DNA of 23,735 bases from Kalaharituber pfeilii (Eukaryota > Ascomycota > Pezizomycetes > Pezizales > Pezizaceae). Below are positions 8,027-16,825 of this stretch, piece by piece; the stretch's first letter is position 1, and each line of letters opens with the position of its first letter. The DNA lies in the NCBI GenBank assembly GCA_015179045.1, contig WHUZ01000223.1, forward strand, positions 1 to 23,735, in the 5' to 3' direction. The position numbers were made by a program, and so were the translations under genes. A model generated the notes under the pieces. That model was not told the DNA's origin, did no database searches, and saw only the letters and a list, made by a program, of their open reading frames with translations.

Positions 8027-8076
8027 AGAAGACAGGTAGCCCCTCTTCTACTCGATCCAATAGCTTTGTTGCTACC
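8008..8076 (+). promoter_or_regulatory. -1 ribosomal frameshift signal: slippery heptamer plus H-type pseudoknot
   Basis: GTTAAAC (8008-8014) is in register as G_TTA_AAC in the gag frame. After a 6-nt spacer, stem 1 pairs 8021-8027 with 8047-8053 and 8030-8032 with 8044-8046 (10 bp, two bulged bases). The loop hexamer GGTAGC (8035-8040) pairs with GCTACC (8071-8076) to give stem 2. Loops are 2, 3 and 17 nt, all sterically acceptable. The pol frame opens only at 7999 and gag stops at 8024, so any shift must occur in these ~25 nt. GUUAAAC is an accepted slippery heptamer, used by equine arteritis virus. Confidence 0.85.
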
Positions 8077-9171
8077 GTACCAAGCTCAGGATCAAGGTCA
8101 AGTCCTCAGGCGCCTCAAGTTTCTAAGAACCTTTTTTCCGTCCTACCTCAAACTTCGTTGTCATTGTGTTCTCACTGTTTCCAAGCCTCTTGCTCATGTT
8201 TTCCTAGTTTTTCTGAAGCCCCTCAAGTCCTTTCCGAAGTTCCTATTGATTTCTCATTATGCAATGTTAGGGTCGAGTCTCTGGAAGACTCAAGAAATAA
8301 TGTCGAATTTCATGCTGCGTTTTCTGAACTGAATGATTTCCCTCTCCTACTGCCTGTATCATTATCTCAAAAATCAAACTCAGAATCAAGCCAAGTCAAG
8401 ACCTATGCGTTTCTAGATCAGGGCGCACAAGGTAATCTCATGCACCCAAGGGTGATTCAAGAGGGCGGGCTCACAACCCAACCTATATCTCAAGTGGTCA
8501 ACCTGATCTTTATGGACAAAACCCAAGCCAAGGACCCCCTTATCCAAGAAGGGTGTGTTGTCAAGATGAACATTGATGGCCATGAAGAGCTAATTGAATT
8601 CGGGATTACTGAAACCTGCAAGGATAATCCTCTAGTACTTGGAATAGGTTGGCAAAGAACGCACAATATCCAAATAGATCACGACAAAAATCAACTCCGT
8701 TTTCCCCCCTCTTGCAATCCCCACAACTCAGGAAACCAACCCATTCAACTCCTCTATGAGCGACCAGCTACCTTAACCCCACAAAATAAGATAGCCTTCG
8801 TTAATGCTATTGCCTTCAAGACTCTCGCTAAGAAGCACCCCACCTATAGCATTAACGTTCATGACATAGACCAAGCCTTATTCCGTCAAGCAAACCAAGT
8901 ATCTAGCCAAAGAATCCAGGAAATGATACAGCACTCACACGATAGGAATCGTCAGAAGGAACGCAAAGACCCCAAGGAATACGTACCCAAGGAATATTAT
9001 GACTTTATTGATGTCTTTGACCAGGACAAAGCAGAGCAACTCCCCCCCATAGACCAGGGATCGATCATGCCATTATTTTGGAAGAAGGAAAGTCACCCCC
9101 GTTTGGCCCTCTCTACAACCTCAACACAAAGGAACTCCTCGCCCTACGAGAATACCTGGAAGACAATCTAA
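8014..9171 (+). CDS. pol: Pol, protease region
   Basis: Entered from gag by -1 frameshift; the first in-frame ATG is at 8158 but it is probably not used. After a Ser/Pro-rich linker comes an aspartic protease of retropepsin type. The catalytic site reads AFLDQGAQGNLMHP (residues ~84-97 counted from 8158), with DQG instead of the usual DSG/DTG. It is followed by the conserved LVLGIGWQRTHN.QI. motif typical of Ty3 proteases, which supports a genuine fold. The C-terminal part carries the EYYDFIDVFDQDKAEQLPP motif that precedes RT in this family. The conserved reading leaves this frame at the C7 run 9042-9048; what follows to the stop at 9171 is out of frame. The protease cuts Gag-Pol in the particle. 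Confidence 0.85.
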   Translation, partial: RQRVEKTGSPSSTRSNSFVATVPSSGSRSSPQAPQVSKNLFSVLPQTSLSLCSHCFQASCSCFPSFSEAPQVLSEVPIDFSLCNVRVESLEDSRNNVEFHAAFSELNDFPLLLPVSLSQKSNSESSQVKTYAFLDQGAQGNLMHPRVIQEGGLTTQPISQVVNLIFMDKTQAKDPLIQEGCVVKMNIDGHEELIEFGITETCKDNPLVLGIGWQRTHNIQIDHDKNQLRFPPSCNPHNSGNQPIQLLYERPATLTPQNKIAFVNAIAFKTLAKKHPTYSINVHDIDQALFRQANQVSSQRIQEMIQHSHDRNRQKERKDPKEYVPKEYYDFIDVFDQDKAEQLPPIDQGSIMPLFWKKESHPRLALSTTSTQRNSSPYENTWKTI

Positions 9172-10136
9172 GGAAAGGATTCATTCAGGCATCCACCTCC
9201 CCCGCAGGGGCGCCAATCCTCTTTGTACCCAAACCTGACGGATCATTACGGTTGTGTGTGGACTATAGGGGACTTAACAATATCACAATCAAGAACCGTA
9301 CTCCACTTCCCCTTATCAATGAAACTCTTGACCGACTCAAGGGAGCCAAATACTACACTAAGCTAGACATCAGGGAAGCCTATTATCGAATCAGGATTAA
9401 GGAAGGAGATGAATGGAAAACAGCCTTCCGGACCCGTTATGGACACTTCGAATACAAGGTCATGCCCTTTGGGCTCACTAATGCACCCGCCACATTCCAA
9501 GCTCACATCAACAATGTCCTCAGAGAATTTTTGGATGAATTCTGCACTCCTTATCTAGACGATATTATCATCTTCAGCACCTCACTCCAGGACCATATAC
9601 AACACGTCAAAAGGGTTCTCCACAGGCTGAGAGAATATGGGCTATATGTTAAAGCGGAAAAATGCGATTTTCATAAACAACAGGTCGAGTATTTGGGATT
9701 CATAGTAACTACAGACGGCATTAAGATGAACCCCAAGAAAGTCGAAGCAATTAAGGAATGGGAAACCCCTAGATCAATAAAGGATATCCAAACCTTTTTA
9801 GGGTTTGCTAACTTCTACAGACGCTTTATCCTAAACTACAGCAAGGTTGCAGGACCATTGTATGACCTGCTAAAAAAGGATCAAGCGTTCAAATGGGAAC
9901 CAAGACAGCAGCAGGCATTCGAAAAGCTGAAAGAATCCTTCACATCTGCACCAATCCTAAAGTACTTCGACCCCTCCAGACCAGCTACCCTGGAAACCGA
10001 CGCTTCAGACTATGTGGTAGCCGGAGTACTGAGTCAAGAACATGAAGGGAAAACTCACCCAGTTGCGTTCTACAGCCACCGTATGACCCCGCACAGTGCA
10101 ACTATGAAATCTACGACAAGGAGCTACTTGCCATAG
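9048..10136 (+). CDS. pol: Pol, reverse transcriptase and start of RNase H
   Basis: The conserved reading starts in this frame just after the C7 run (HRPGIDHAIILEEGKSPPFGP); the first ATG is at 9078 but the frame is open before it. Counted from 9078: SLRLCVDYRGLN (56-67), KLDIREAYYRI with catalytic Asp97, MPFGLTNAPATFQ (129-141), catalytic YLDD (159-162), VEYLGFIV, then the connection with FLGFANFYRRFI (240-251). RNase H begins with LETDASD (Asp308). RT copies the element RNA into DNA. The frame is lost at the C4 run 10087-10090, within FYSHRMTP: one more C there would carry the reading straight into the next ORF. All RT catalytic residues are present. Confidence 0.95.
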   Translation, partial: HRPGIDHAIILEEGKSPPFGPLYNLNTKELLALREYLEDNLRKGFIQASTSPAGAPILFVPKPDGSLRLCVDYRGLNNITIKNRTPLPLINETLDRLKGAKYYTKLDIREAYYRIRIKEGDEWKTAFRTRYGHFEYKVMPFGLTNAPATFQAHINNVLREFLDEFCTPYLDDIIIFSTSLQDHIQHVKRVLHRLREYGLYVKAEKCDFHKQQVEYLGFIVTTDGIKMNPKKVEAIKEWETPRSIKDIQTFLGFANFYRRFILNYSKVAGPLYDLLKKDQAFKWEPRQQQAFEKLKESFTSAPILKYFDPSRPATLETDASDYVVAGVLSQEHEGKTHPVAFYSHRMTPHSATMKSTTRSYLP

Positions 10137-11947
10137 TGGACGCTTTCAAGGAATGGAGGCACCACCTCCGAAGTGACGTCTATAATGAGGATATTCAAGT
10201 ATATACAGACCACAAGAATCTGGTATACTTCATGACAACTAAGAAACTCAATCAACGCCAGATCAGATGGATGGAAGAGCTCACAGGTTTCAATTTTAAG
10301 ATTATATATAGGGAAGGAAGGAAAAATGAAAAGGCAGACGCACTCACAAGACGATCAGGAGATCTTCCTAAGGAGGGGGACCACAGGCTCACACAACGAT
10401 ACCAAACTATCCTCAAGCCTTCCATGTTTGCTCAAGTCAACACCCAGGATATCGATACGTTGATTCAGGACCAGGATCAAGACCCCACGCTCCGAACTAT
10501 CAAGATGGAACTCAAAAAGGGAAGCAAACACTCCCGCCTTATTAACCTCATGCTATGCTCAATTGATGAGTCAGGAACCCTCATGTATGACTCAAGAGTC
10601 ATGTTACCCAAGTCACGGTACATTCAGGTCATTCAGGAACACCATGATGCACCACTGGCAGGACACCCAGGACGAGACAAAACCTTCGAACTCATCTCAA
10701 GAATGTACTATTGGCCTCGGATGCGGAAAATTATAGCCCGCTACATTAACAACTGTCATAAGTGCAAACAAAACAAGCCTCTCCGCCACAAGCCATATGG
10801 ACTTCTGAACCCTCTTCAACCCCCGGAAACGCCCTGGACCTGTGTTACCATGGATCACATCACGGACCTCCCACCAAGCCAGGGATATAATGCAATCCTT
10901 GTCGTAGTTGATAGACTCACCAAGATGGCACACTTCATCCCGGCAAAGAAAAGTGACAATGCAGAGGAGCTAGCTCAACTATTTCTCCAAAATATAGTGA
11001 GACTCCATGGCCTACCTCAAGAAATCATTACAGACCGTGCCCCAATATTTAAGAACCGTTTCTGGAACACCCTCTGCAACCATCTGGGAATCAAGCCAAA
11101 ATACTCCACAGCCTTCCACCCTCAGACCGACGGACAAACAGAACGAGTCAATAGTTTTGTGGAGGAGTACCTCAGACACTACATCAACTATCAACAAGAC
11201 AATTGGGCCTCCAAGCTTCCTATGGCCGAATTTGCATACAACAATCACCAATCGGATACCACCAAAATGTCCCCCTTCTATGCACTCCAAGGGTTCCATC
11301 CGCGTTTTGGTACTACACCGGGGCAAGCCGTAATCAACTCCCCAGCCCAAGATCTGTCCCAGGAGCTTCAGAACAACCATCGATACCTCCAAGAAACCAT
11401 CAGAGATGCCCAGGAACGACACAAGAAATATTACGACCGTCACCATCAAGAACCTCCAAGATACCAAGAAGGAGACCAAGTCTATCTCAACGCCTCCACC
11501 CAAATCAAAACCACGCAACCCAGCCAAAAGCTCGCAGCAAAACGTCATGGACCTTTCAAGATCATCAAAGTCCTCTCTCCCCACACCTACGAGCTGGAAC
11601 TACCCCCAAATCTCATGACCCACTTCCACCCAGTCTTCAATGTCACTCGCCTAGAACCCTGCTACTCTGATCCCCTTCCCGGACAGCGACAAGACCCTCC
11701 AGAACCGATCGAGATTGATGGGGAACCCGAATGGGAGGTGGAACAAATCTTAGACTCACGCCTACGCAGGAAGCGCCTCCAATATCTAGTGAGATGGGCT
11801 GGATACCCCCACTGGCCCGACGACTGGCGTACACCTCAAGAGCTTACCCATTGTGATGATCTACTCCAGGACTTCCATTCCAAATACCCTCAGAAACCAG
11901 GACCCTTGATACCTCCTAGGAACTCGGCCTCAAAAAGGAGGACCTAA
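10088..11947 (+). CDS. pol: Pol, RNase H, integrase and chromodomain
   Basis: The reading resumes as AQCNYEIYDKELLAIV, giving the RNase H Glu, then YTDHKNL and KADALTRR. Numbering from GTG 10136: integrase zinc finger H170-X6-H177-X29-C207-X2-C210; catalytic D240, D300, E336 (DD35E) within TMDHITDLP, TDRAPIF and HPQTDGQTERVNS; GPY/F-type module HGPFKIIKVLSPHTYELELP (471-490); and a C-terminal chromodomain, EWEVEQILDSRLRRKRLQYL (532-551) followed by VRWAGYPHWPDDWRTPQEL. Integrase inserts the DNA copy; the chromodomain is thought to direct integration to methylated-histone chromatin, consistent with this repeat-rich locus. The stop TAA (11945-11947) abuts the 3' LTR and the last codons contain the polypurine tract. 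All catalytic residues are intact. Confidence 0.96.
   Translation, partial: PAQCNYEIYDKELLAIVDAFKEWRHHLRSDVYNEDIQVYTDHKNLVYFMTTKKLNQRQIRWMEELTGFNFKIIYREGRKNEKADALTRRSGDLPKEGDHRLTQRYQTILKPSMFAQVNTQDIDTLIQDQDQDPTLRTIKMELKKGSKHSRLINLMLCSIDESGTLMYDSRVMLPKSRYIQVIQEHHDAPLAGHPGRDKTFELISRMYYWPRMRKIIARYINNCHKCKQNKPLRHKPYGLLNPLQPPETPWTCVTMDHITDLPPSQGYNAILVVVDRLTKMAHFIPAKKSDNAEELAQLFLQNIVRLHGLPQEIITDRAPIFKNRFWNTLCNHLGIKPKYSTAFHPQTDGQTERVNSFVEEYLRHYINYQQDNWASKLPMAEFAYNNHQSDTTKMSPFYALQGFHPRFGTTPGQAVINSPAQDLSQELQNNHRYLQETIRDAQERHKKYYDRHHQEPPRYQEGDQVYLNASTQIKTTQPSQKLAAKRHGPFKIIKVLSPHTYELELPPNLMTHFHPVFNVTRLEPCYSDPLPGQRQDPPEPIEIDGEPEWEVEQILDSRLRRKRLQYLVRWAGYPHWPDDWRTPQELTHCDDLLQDFHSKYPQKPGPLIPPRNSASKRRT
11932..11942 (+). 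promoter_or_regulatory. polypurine tract
   Basis: AAAAAGGAGGA, five bases (CCTAA) before the 3' LTR, is the expected RNase H-resistant primer for plus-strand synthesis. It overlaps the last codons of pol (SASKRRT-stop). Confidence 0.75.
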
Positions 11948-12380
11948 TGTCACGGATCACAATCGGTTACCCTGAACTGTACTAAAAACTGTACTAAGGT
12001 CGACCGGGTTCAAGGAATCTCCCACTAGCACAGTTTTGGATAACAGAATTGTCGGCGCTTAAGGAATTACGTTTTTTGGATAACAGAATTGTCGGCGCTT
12101 AAGGAATTACGCTTTTTGGATAACATCAATCCTGCTGAAGGCACGGCGCTTAAGGAAGCCCTTCTATCTCTCTCTGTTTCTGTGTTGCACTTTCCTGTAT
12201 ATAAAGACTCTTTTCCACCCCGTAGCCTAGGTCCCTCAAGCAATAAAACATATACTCTCCTGACCATACTCTTTCCTCTACAAGCAGCGTCCTGCTCAAA
12301 CTTGTGAGCACTACGTGACCCGCCTGACTCGATCTGCGACTCAGCGCCGGTTAATAGCCCCGTGAGGTCGGTCCGTTACA
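11948..12380 (+). repeat. 3' LTR of the chromovirus (433 bp)
   Basis: Same sequence as 5612-6044, offset 6336 with no gap. It is followed by TAAGT, completing the target duplication. AATAAA at 12242-12247 could serve in 3'-end formation of the element RNA. Confidence 0.97.
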
Positions 12381-12385
12381 TAAGT

Positions 12386-13030
12386 ATTATATAGAATATT
12401 GCAAGTTAGAGGGTATGAGTATAGTATAATTATATATGCAGAGTATCAAGGGAGAAGAAGCTAAGGGAGCTGAAGAAGTAGTAATATATAGTGGTACAAG
12501 GAATCATGCATATACTCTGGAGAATAAGGTAAGATATAGTAGATAGGTTGGCTAATTTGGAGTCTATAGAGATATTTGTGAAGTAAGACTCTACTTAGGT
12601 AGAGGCAAAAGTGCTAGTAGTACATTTAAGAGGTTGTTACCAAAGCTAGTATGAGACAAAGAGAAAGAAGAGAGAGGGTAGGAGAGAGAAACTGTTTAGA
12701 ATTGATATATAGACCACTAGAGAGATTGGGGCACCTTATAGAGAGGTTAAGGTAGTAAAGGTCTATATACTTAGAGGTGGTAAATGGAGAAAGGGGATAG
12801 ACTAGAGTGTAGATAGTATGGGAAAGAGGAGGAGAGAATGAGACATCTACTAGAATAGTATAGAGTATAGTAGTAGAGGTGGCTAGAGGGAAAGATTACG
12901 TGAAGAGACTACTAAGAGTCGAAGGGAAGGGGAGAGAAGATTACTAGTAGAGATACTTGGAGATTGAGTTTATATAGGCAATAAGCAATTCTCTTCTCTT
13001 TTCTTTCCTCTTTTAGTTCACTATCTGCTA
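12386..13030. other. AT-rich, purine-skewed spacer without genes
   Basis: Very rich in GA and TA steps (GAGAAGAAG, TATATAGT, AGAGAGAGG), with few C residues on the plus strand and almost no CpG. No ORF of note on either strand. It is continuous in style with the AT-rich stretch left of the chromovirus. Confidence 0.6.
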
Positions 13031-14280
13031 CTTATATAGAGGTGTAGAATAGGTAAATTGGTAGAAAAACATTCTACCTAGAATGATATAGAGGTATAGA
13101 ATAACTGAATAGGTAGAAAAATGTTTTGCTTAAAATAATATAGAGGTATAGAATAGATGAATAGGTAGGAAAACATTCTGCCTGAAATGATATAGAGCTG
13201 TAGAATAACTGAATAGGTAGGAAACTATTATACCTGAAATGATATAGAGGTATAGAATAACTAAATAGGTAGGAAAACATTCTACTTAGAATAATATACA
13301 AGTGTAGAATGACTGAATAGATATAAAAATGTTCTGCTTGAAATGATATAGAGGTATAGAATAGGTAAATAGATAAGAAAACATTCTGCCTGGAATGATA
13401 TAGAGGTATAGAATAGGTAAATAAGTCGAAAAACATTTTACTTATAATGATATAGAGGTGTAAAATAACTGAATAGGTAGGAAAATATTCTACCTAAAAT
13501 GATATGAAGGTATAGACTAGGTAAATAAGTAGAAAAATGTTCTACTTGAAATAATATGGAAGTGTAAAATAGGTAAATAGGTATAAAAACATTCTCCTAG
13601 AATAGAATGGAAGTGTAGAATAAGTAAATAGGTGAGAAAACATTCTGCCTGAAATTATATTAAGTTATAGAATAACTGAATAGGTGAGAAAATGTTCCAA
13701 CTGAAATGATATAAAGATGTAGCATAACTGAATAGGTGAGAAAACACTCTATCTCAAATAATATAGAGGTGTAGAATAGGTAAATAGAGAGAAAAACATT
13801 CCACTTAGAATGATATAGAGGTATAGAATAACTAAATAGATAGGAAAACATTCTACTTGAAATAATATAGAGGTATAGAATAACTAAATAGATAGGAAAA
13901 CATTCTACTTAGAATGATATAGAGGTATAGAATAAGTGAATAGGCAGGAAAACATTCTATTTAAAATGATATAAAGGTGTAGAATAATTAAATAGGTAGG
14001 AAAACATTTTACCTGAAATGATATAGAGGTATAGAATAGGTAAATAGGTAGGAAAATGTTCTGCTTAGAAAGATATAGAGGTATAGAATAGGTAAATAGG
14101 TAGAAAAACATTCTATCTGAAATGATATAGAGCTGTAGAATAGATAAATAAGTAGAAAATGTTCTATCTGAAATGATATAAAGCTATAGAATAGGTAAAT
14201 AGTTGAGAAAATATTCCATCCAGAATAATATGGAGGTGTAGAATAGGTAAATATGTAAGAAAACATTCTATATAGAATAA
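13031..14280. repeat. 52-bp AT-rich minisatellite, about 24 units
   Basis: The consensus reads GAATAGGTAGGAAAACATTC, then TGCCTGAAATGATATAGAGG, then TATAGAATAACT; spacing is exactly 52 at 13161, 13213 and 13265. Plus strand A- and G-rich, C-poor. Minus-strand ORFs (for example 13074-13436) translate a Tyr/Phe/Leu/Ser repeat with no sign of being real proteins. Confidence 0.9.
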
Positions 14281-14757
14281 CCTAAAGGTATAATAATATT
14301 AAGGAATTCATTCCATATGAAATGACTTAGAAGAATAATAATACCAAGAAATCTGTTCTATACAGAATGACTTAGAAGTATAATAATGTCAAGCAATTAA
14401 GAATACTAAGAAATCTATTCTATACAGAATAACTTAGAAGGATAATAATACTAAGAAATCTGTTTCATATGAAACAACTTGAAAGAATAATAATACTAAG
14501 CAATCAAGAATACTAAGAAATCTGTTTCATGCAGAATGACTTAGAAAGATAATAATAGCAAGAAATCTGTTCTATATAGAAAGACTTAGAAGGATAATAA
14601 TACCAAGTAATCAAGAATACCAAGAAATCTGTTCCATGCAGAATGACTTGAAGGGATAATAATACTAAAGTATCAAGAATATAAAGAAATCTGTTCCATA
14701 TGAAATGACTTGGAAGTATAATAATACCAAGAAATCTGTTCCATATAGAACAATCAG
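14281..14757. repeat. about 45-bp AT-rich tandem repeat with spacer units
   Basis: Units of AAGAAATCTGTTCCATATAG, AATGACTTAGAAGTATAATA and ATACC (about 45 bp). Some are extended by an AAGCAATCAAGAATACT segment of about 17 bp. The array abuts the 52-bp array but is unrelated in sequence. About 9-10 units. Confidence 0.8.
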
Positions 14758-14960
14758 ATATTGGTTCAAACCTGCATTGCCTCTAACCCCAAGGCATTGT
14801 ATTGTAAATAGGTTATAAATAGCTCTAAGGTAGCTCTGGAGTAGCTCTGGCAATGTTTAATAAATGACCAAATACAGGACCCAATGAGTGCCCAATTAGC
14901 GGTCCAATGCATAGCTGAATTCAACAACAACTGCTCTGCTCAAATGGCGCTCCATGCTGT
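14758..14960. other. short unique spacer
   Basis: Nothing recognisable; separates the AT-rich arrays from the GC-richer 33-bp array. Confidence 0.4.
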
Positions 14961-15429
14961 ACAGCTGCCCTTCCGGTCCACCATATATACACCTCTGTGT
15001 CCATTCCGCCCTACAGCATACACACCTCCGCAGCCATTCTGGCCCATAGCACATATCCCTCTGCAACCATTCTGGCCTACAGCATATACACCTCCGTGGC
15101 CATTCCGGCATAGAGCATATACACCTCCGTGCCCATTCCAGCATACAGCATAAATACCTCCGTTGCCATTCCGCCGGGCAGCATATACACCTCCACGGCC
15201 ATTCCGGCCTACAGCATAGACACCTCCACGCCCATTCCAGCCTCTAGCATATACACCTCCATGGCCATTCCGGCCCACAGTATACACACCGCCCTAGCGA
15301 CTGAGGCCCGTCATATATACACCGACGTGGCCATTACTAATTCCGTCTCGCCGTATATGCACCTCCGTAGCCATTTCGCCTAGCAGCATATACACCTCGG
15401 TAGCCATTTCGGCCCGCCGTATACACTCC
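14961..15429. repeat. 33-bp minisatellite
   Basis: About 14 units of CCATTCCGGCCTACAGCATA then TACACCTCCGTGG (33 bp, 11 codons), so repetitive ORFs appear on both strands (for example 14940-15287 minus, Gly/Arg/Asn-rich). The last units change to GGTAGCCATTTCGG, the core of the 12-bp array further right. The array is interrupted at 15429 by the half-LINE and resumes at 16883. Confidence 0.88.
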
Positions 15430-15708
15430 GACGTCACGAACAACCACCTCAGGACGAGCGTTTGGAAGCGACTCCACAACCACAATGTTCCCCACGCTGA
15501 AACCTACATAGATCGCAAGCTCTCAGCGCGCTGAGCAGTTTGATCTAATTTTTTATCCCAAAAACCCAACACTGCAAATTTCCCCCGAGCGGAGAAATTT
15601 CGAGGATTCTTCAGCTCATCACCTCTGTTGCCAACACACCTCCCACACCAACTCGGCGCCAAGCCCCTGTAGACTGTCACGGATAAGCACGAGACGACCA
15701 ATAAGACA

Positions 15709-16730
15709 ATGTCCATAGACTACAAGGAGGAGAGAAGATACCTTCAAGCCTCAGCGCAGAGGTATGATGAGGCATTAGCTCGACGTGGCAGGTCCCCGCC
15801 GCCCCCGCAGACCATACTCACACCGCCACTACCAGCCTCCCCGCCGCCGCCGGTGTCGTTGTTCGGGTCCCCGCCGGCGTCGCTGTTCGGGTCCCCGCCG
15901 GCGTCGCTGTTTGGGACCAAGGACTCGCCGCCGGCGTCGTTGTTCGGGACCAAGGGGAGCAGGAGGGAAAGGGAGATACCGCCACCACTACAACAGACTC
16001 TGGGGTTAAGCCCCATCACGAGCACAGACATTCAGCCGACGCCAACACAACAGGCTGTTTTGGGGTTCAGCCCCATCACCTGCATAGACATCGAACCGGC
16101 GCCATCACCAGTACCACAGACATTGGGGTTCAGCCCCATCATGTGCGTAGACACCCCACCAGCGGACAAGAACACCGACAAGACAACACCCCTGACCAGG
16201 AAACGGAAAGGGAAACAGCCGTCACCACAAGCCCCCTACGAAATCAAACGACGACTGGATTCAAAAGAGGCGAAGATCGCAGACTCGCCTTCGGTCGGGA
16301 CCCCGGCAACGCCCACGGGCAGCACCGCCACCACAGCCGCAACAAAGCCCCCAACCCCGACACCGACAATGTCACCTCCAACTCCGACACCAACAACGAG
16401 ACTCCCGACACCAATCACGGACTCAAAAAGACCAGCAAGCCCCCCGCCTCCTCGCCAAACACCGATGCCACCACATCGACATTCGGCGTCGTAGTACATG
16501 GTATTACATTGAGGAAAGACTTGGCGAAGGTGCGGAAGTGGCTGGACAAGACACTAGGCAAGACTGTTGGGATACGTTGGCTTAGACGAAAGACCACGCT
16601 GATTCAAGAAGGCAAGAAGACTAGCTCTGTCGTGGTGTACTTGGAGCCAGCGACGGACATAGACAGAGTCAGGGTAGGAGGGAAAGTTTTGAGGACAATT
16701 CAATACGAGCCAGACAGGAGGAGGAAATAG
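15709..16730 (+). CDS. LINE ORF1-like RNA-binding protein (one frame break)
   Basis: The start ATG at 15709 has A at -3 and begins MSIDYKEERRYLQASAQRYD, a charged helix. Residues ~44-82 repeat SPPASLFG four times; ~95-150 repeat LGFSPITxxDI three times; LTRKRKGKQ (162-170) looks like a nuclear-localisation signal; then a long Pro/Thr low-complexity linker. The C-terminal ~80 residues, in the -1 frame (within 16143-16730), are the conserved part: FGVVVHGITLRKDL, KTVGIRWLRRKTTL, KTSSVVVYLEPATDI, VRVGGKVLRTIQYEPDRRRK-stop. This matches the RRM-like domain of fungal Tad-type LINE ORF1 proteins, which bind the element RNA. The frames meet at the C6 run 16440-16445: one more C would make a ~340-residue protein. 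The linker frame upstream of the break in 16143-16440 is a shadow. Confidence 0.75.
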
Positions 16731-16825
16731 GCTGTATTGATTTCATACCCTACCTGCACCACGTACGAGTATCGCGGGAACCACATGTAGTTAGTTACTG
16801 TTGCGCTTTTTTCTTTCTTTAATTA

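Larger units (their letters stand above)
5612..12380 (+). mobile_element. complete Ty3/gypsy chromovirus retrotransposon
   Basis: A 6769-bp element with identical 433-bp LTRs beginning TGTCACGG and ending CCGTTACA, flanked by a perfect 5-bp target duplication TAAGT (5607-5611 and 12381-12385). Order: LTR, self-primer PBS, leader ORF a, leader ORF b, gag (capsid and zinc knuckle), -1 frameshift signal, pol (protease, RT, RNase H, integrase with GPY/F and chromodomain), polypurine tract, LTR. The domain order and the C-terminal chromodomain place it among chromoviruses. LTR identity implies a very recent insertion, yet gag/pol shows one apparent stop and three frame breaks beyond the programmed one. 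The breaks can be explained by single missing C residues in C runs. Confidence 0.97.

Noticed and set aside
13031..14757. CRISPR-like arrays
   Set aside because: Units are contiguous tandem repeats without unique spacers, in a eukaryotic transposon context.
12386..14757. RIP as the cause of the AT-rich block
   Set aside because: RIP gives symmetrical C-to-T and G-to-A changes; here G remains common while C is scarce on one strand.
14755..14780. GGTTCAAACCT resembling a tRNA T-loop
   Set aside because: No acceptor or anticodon stems can be formed around it. I found no convincing tRNA or rRNA gene in the window.
15675..15690. TGTCACGGAT in the half-LINE 5' UTR, identical to the chromovirus LTR start
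   Set aside because: The match ends after 10-11 bases with no further similarity; treated as chance.
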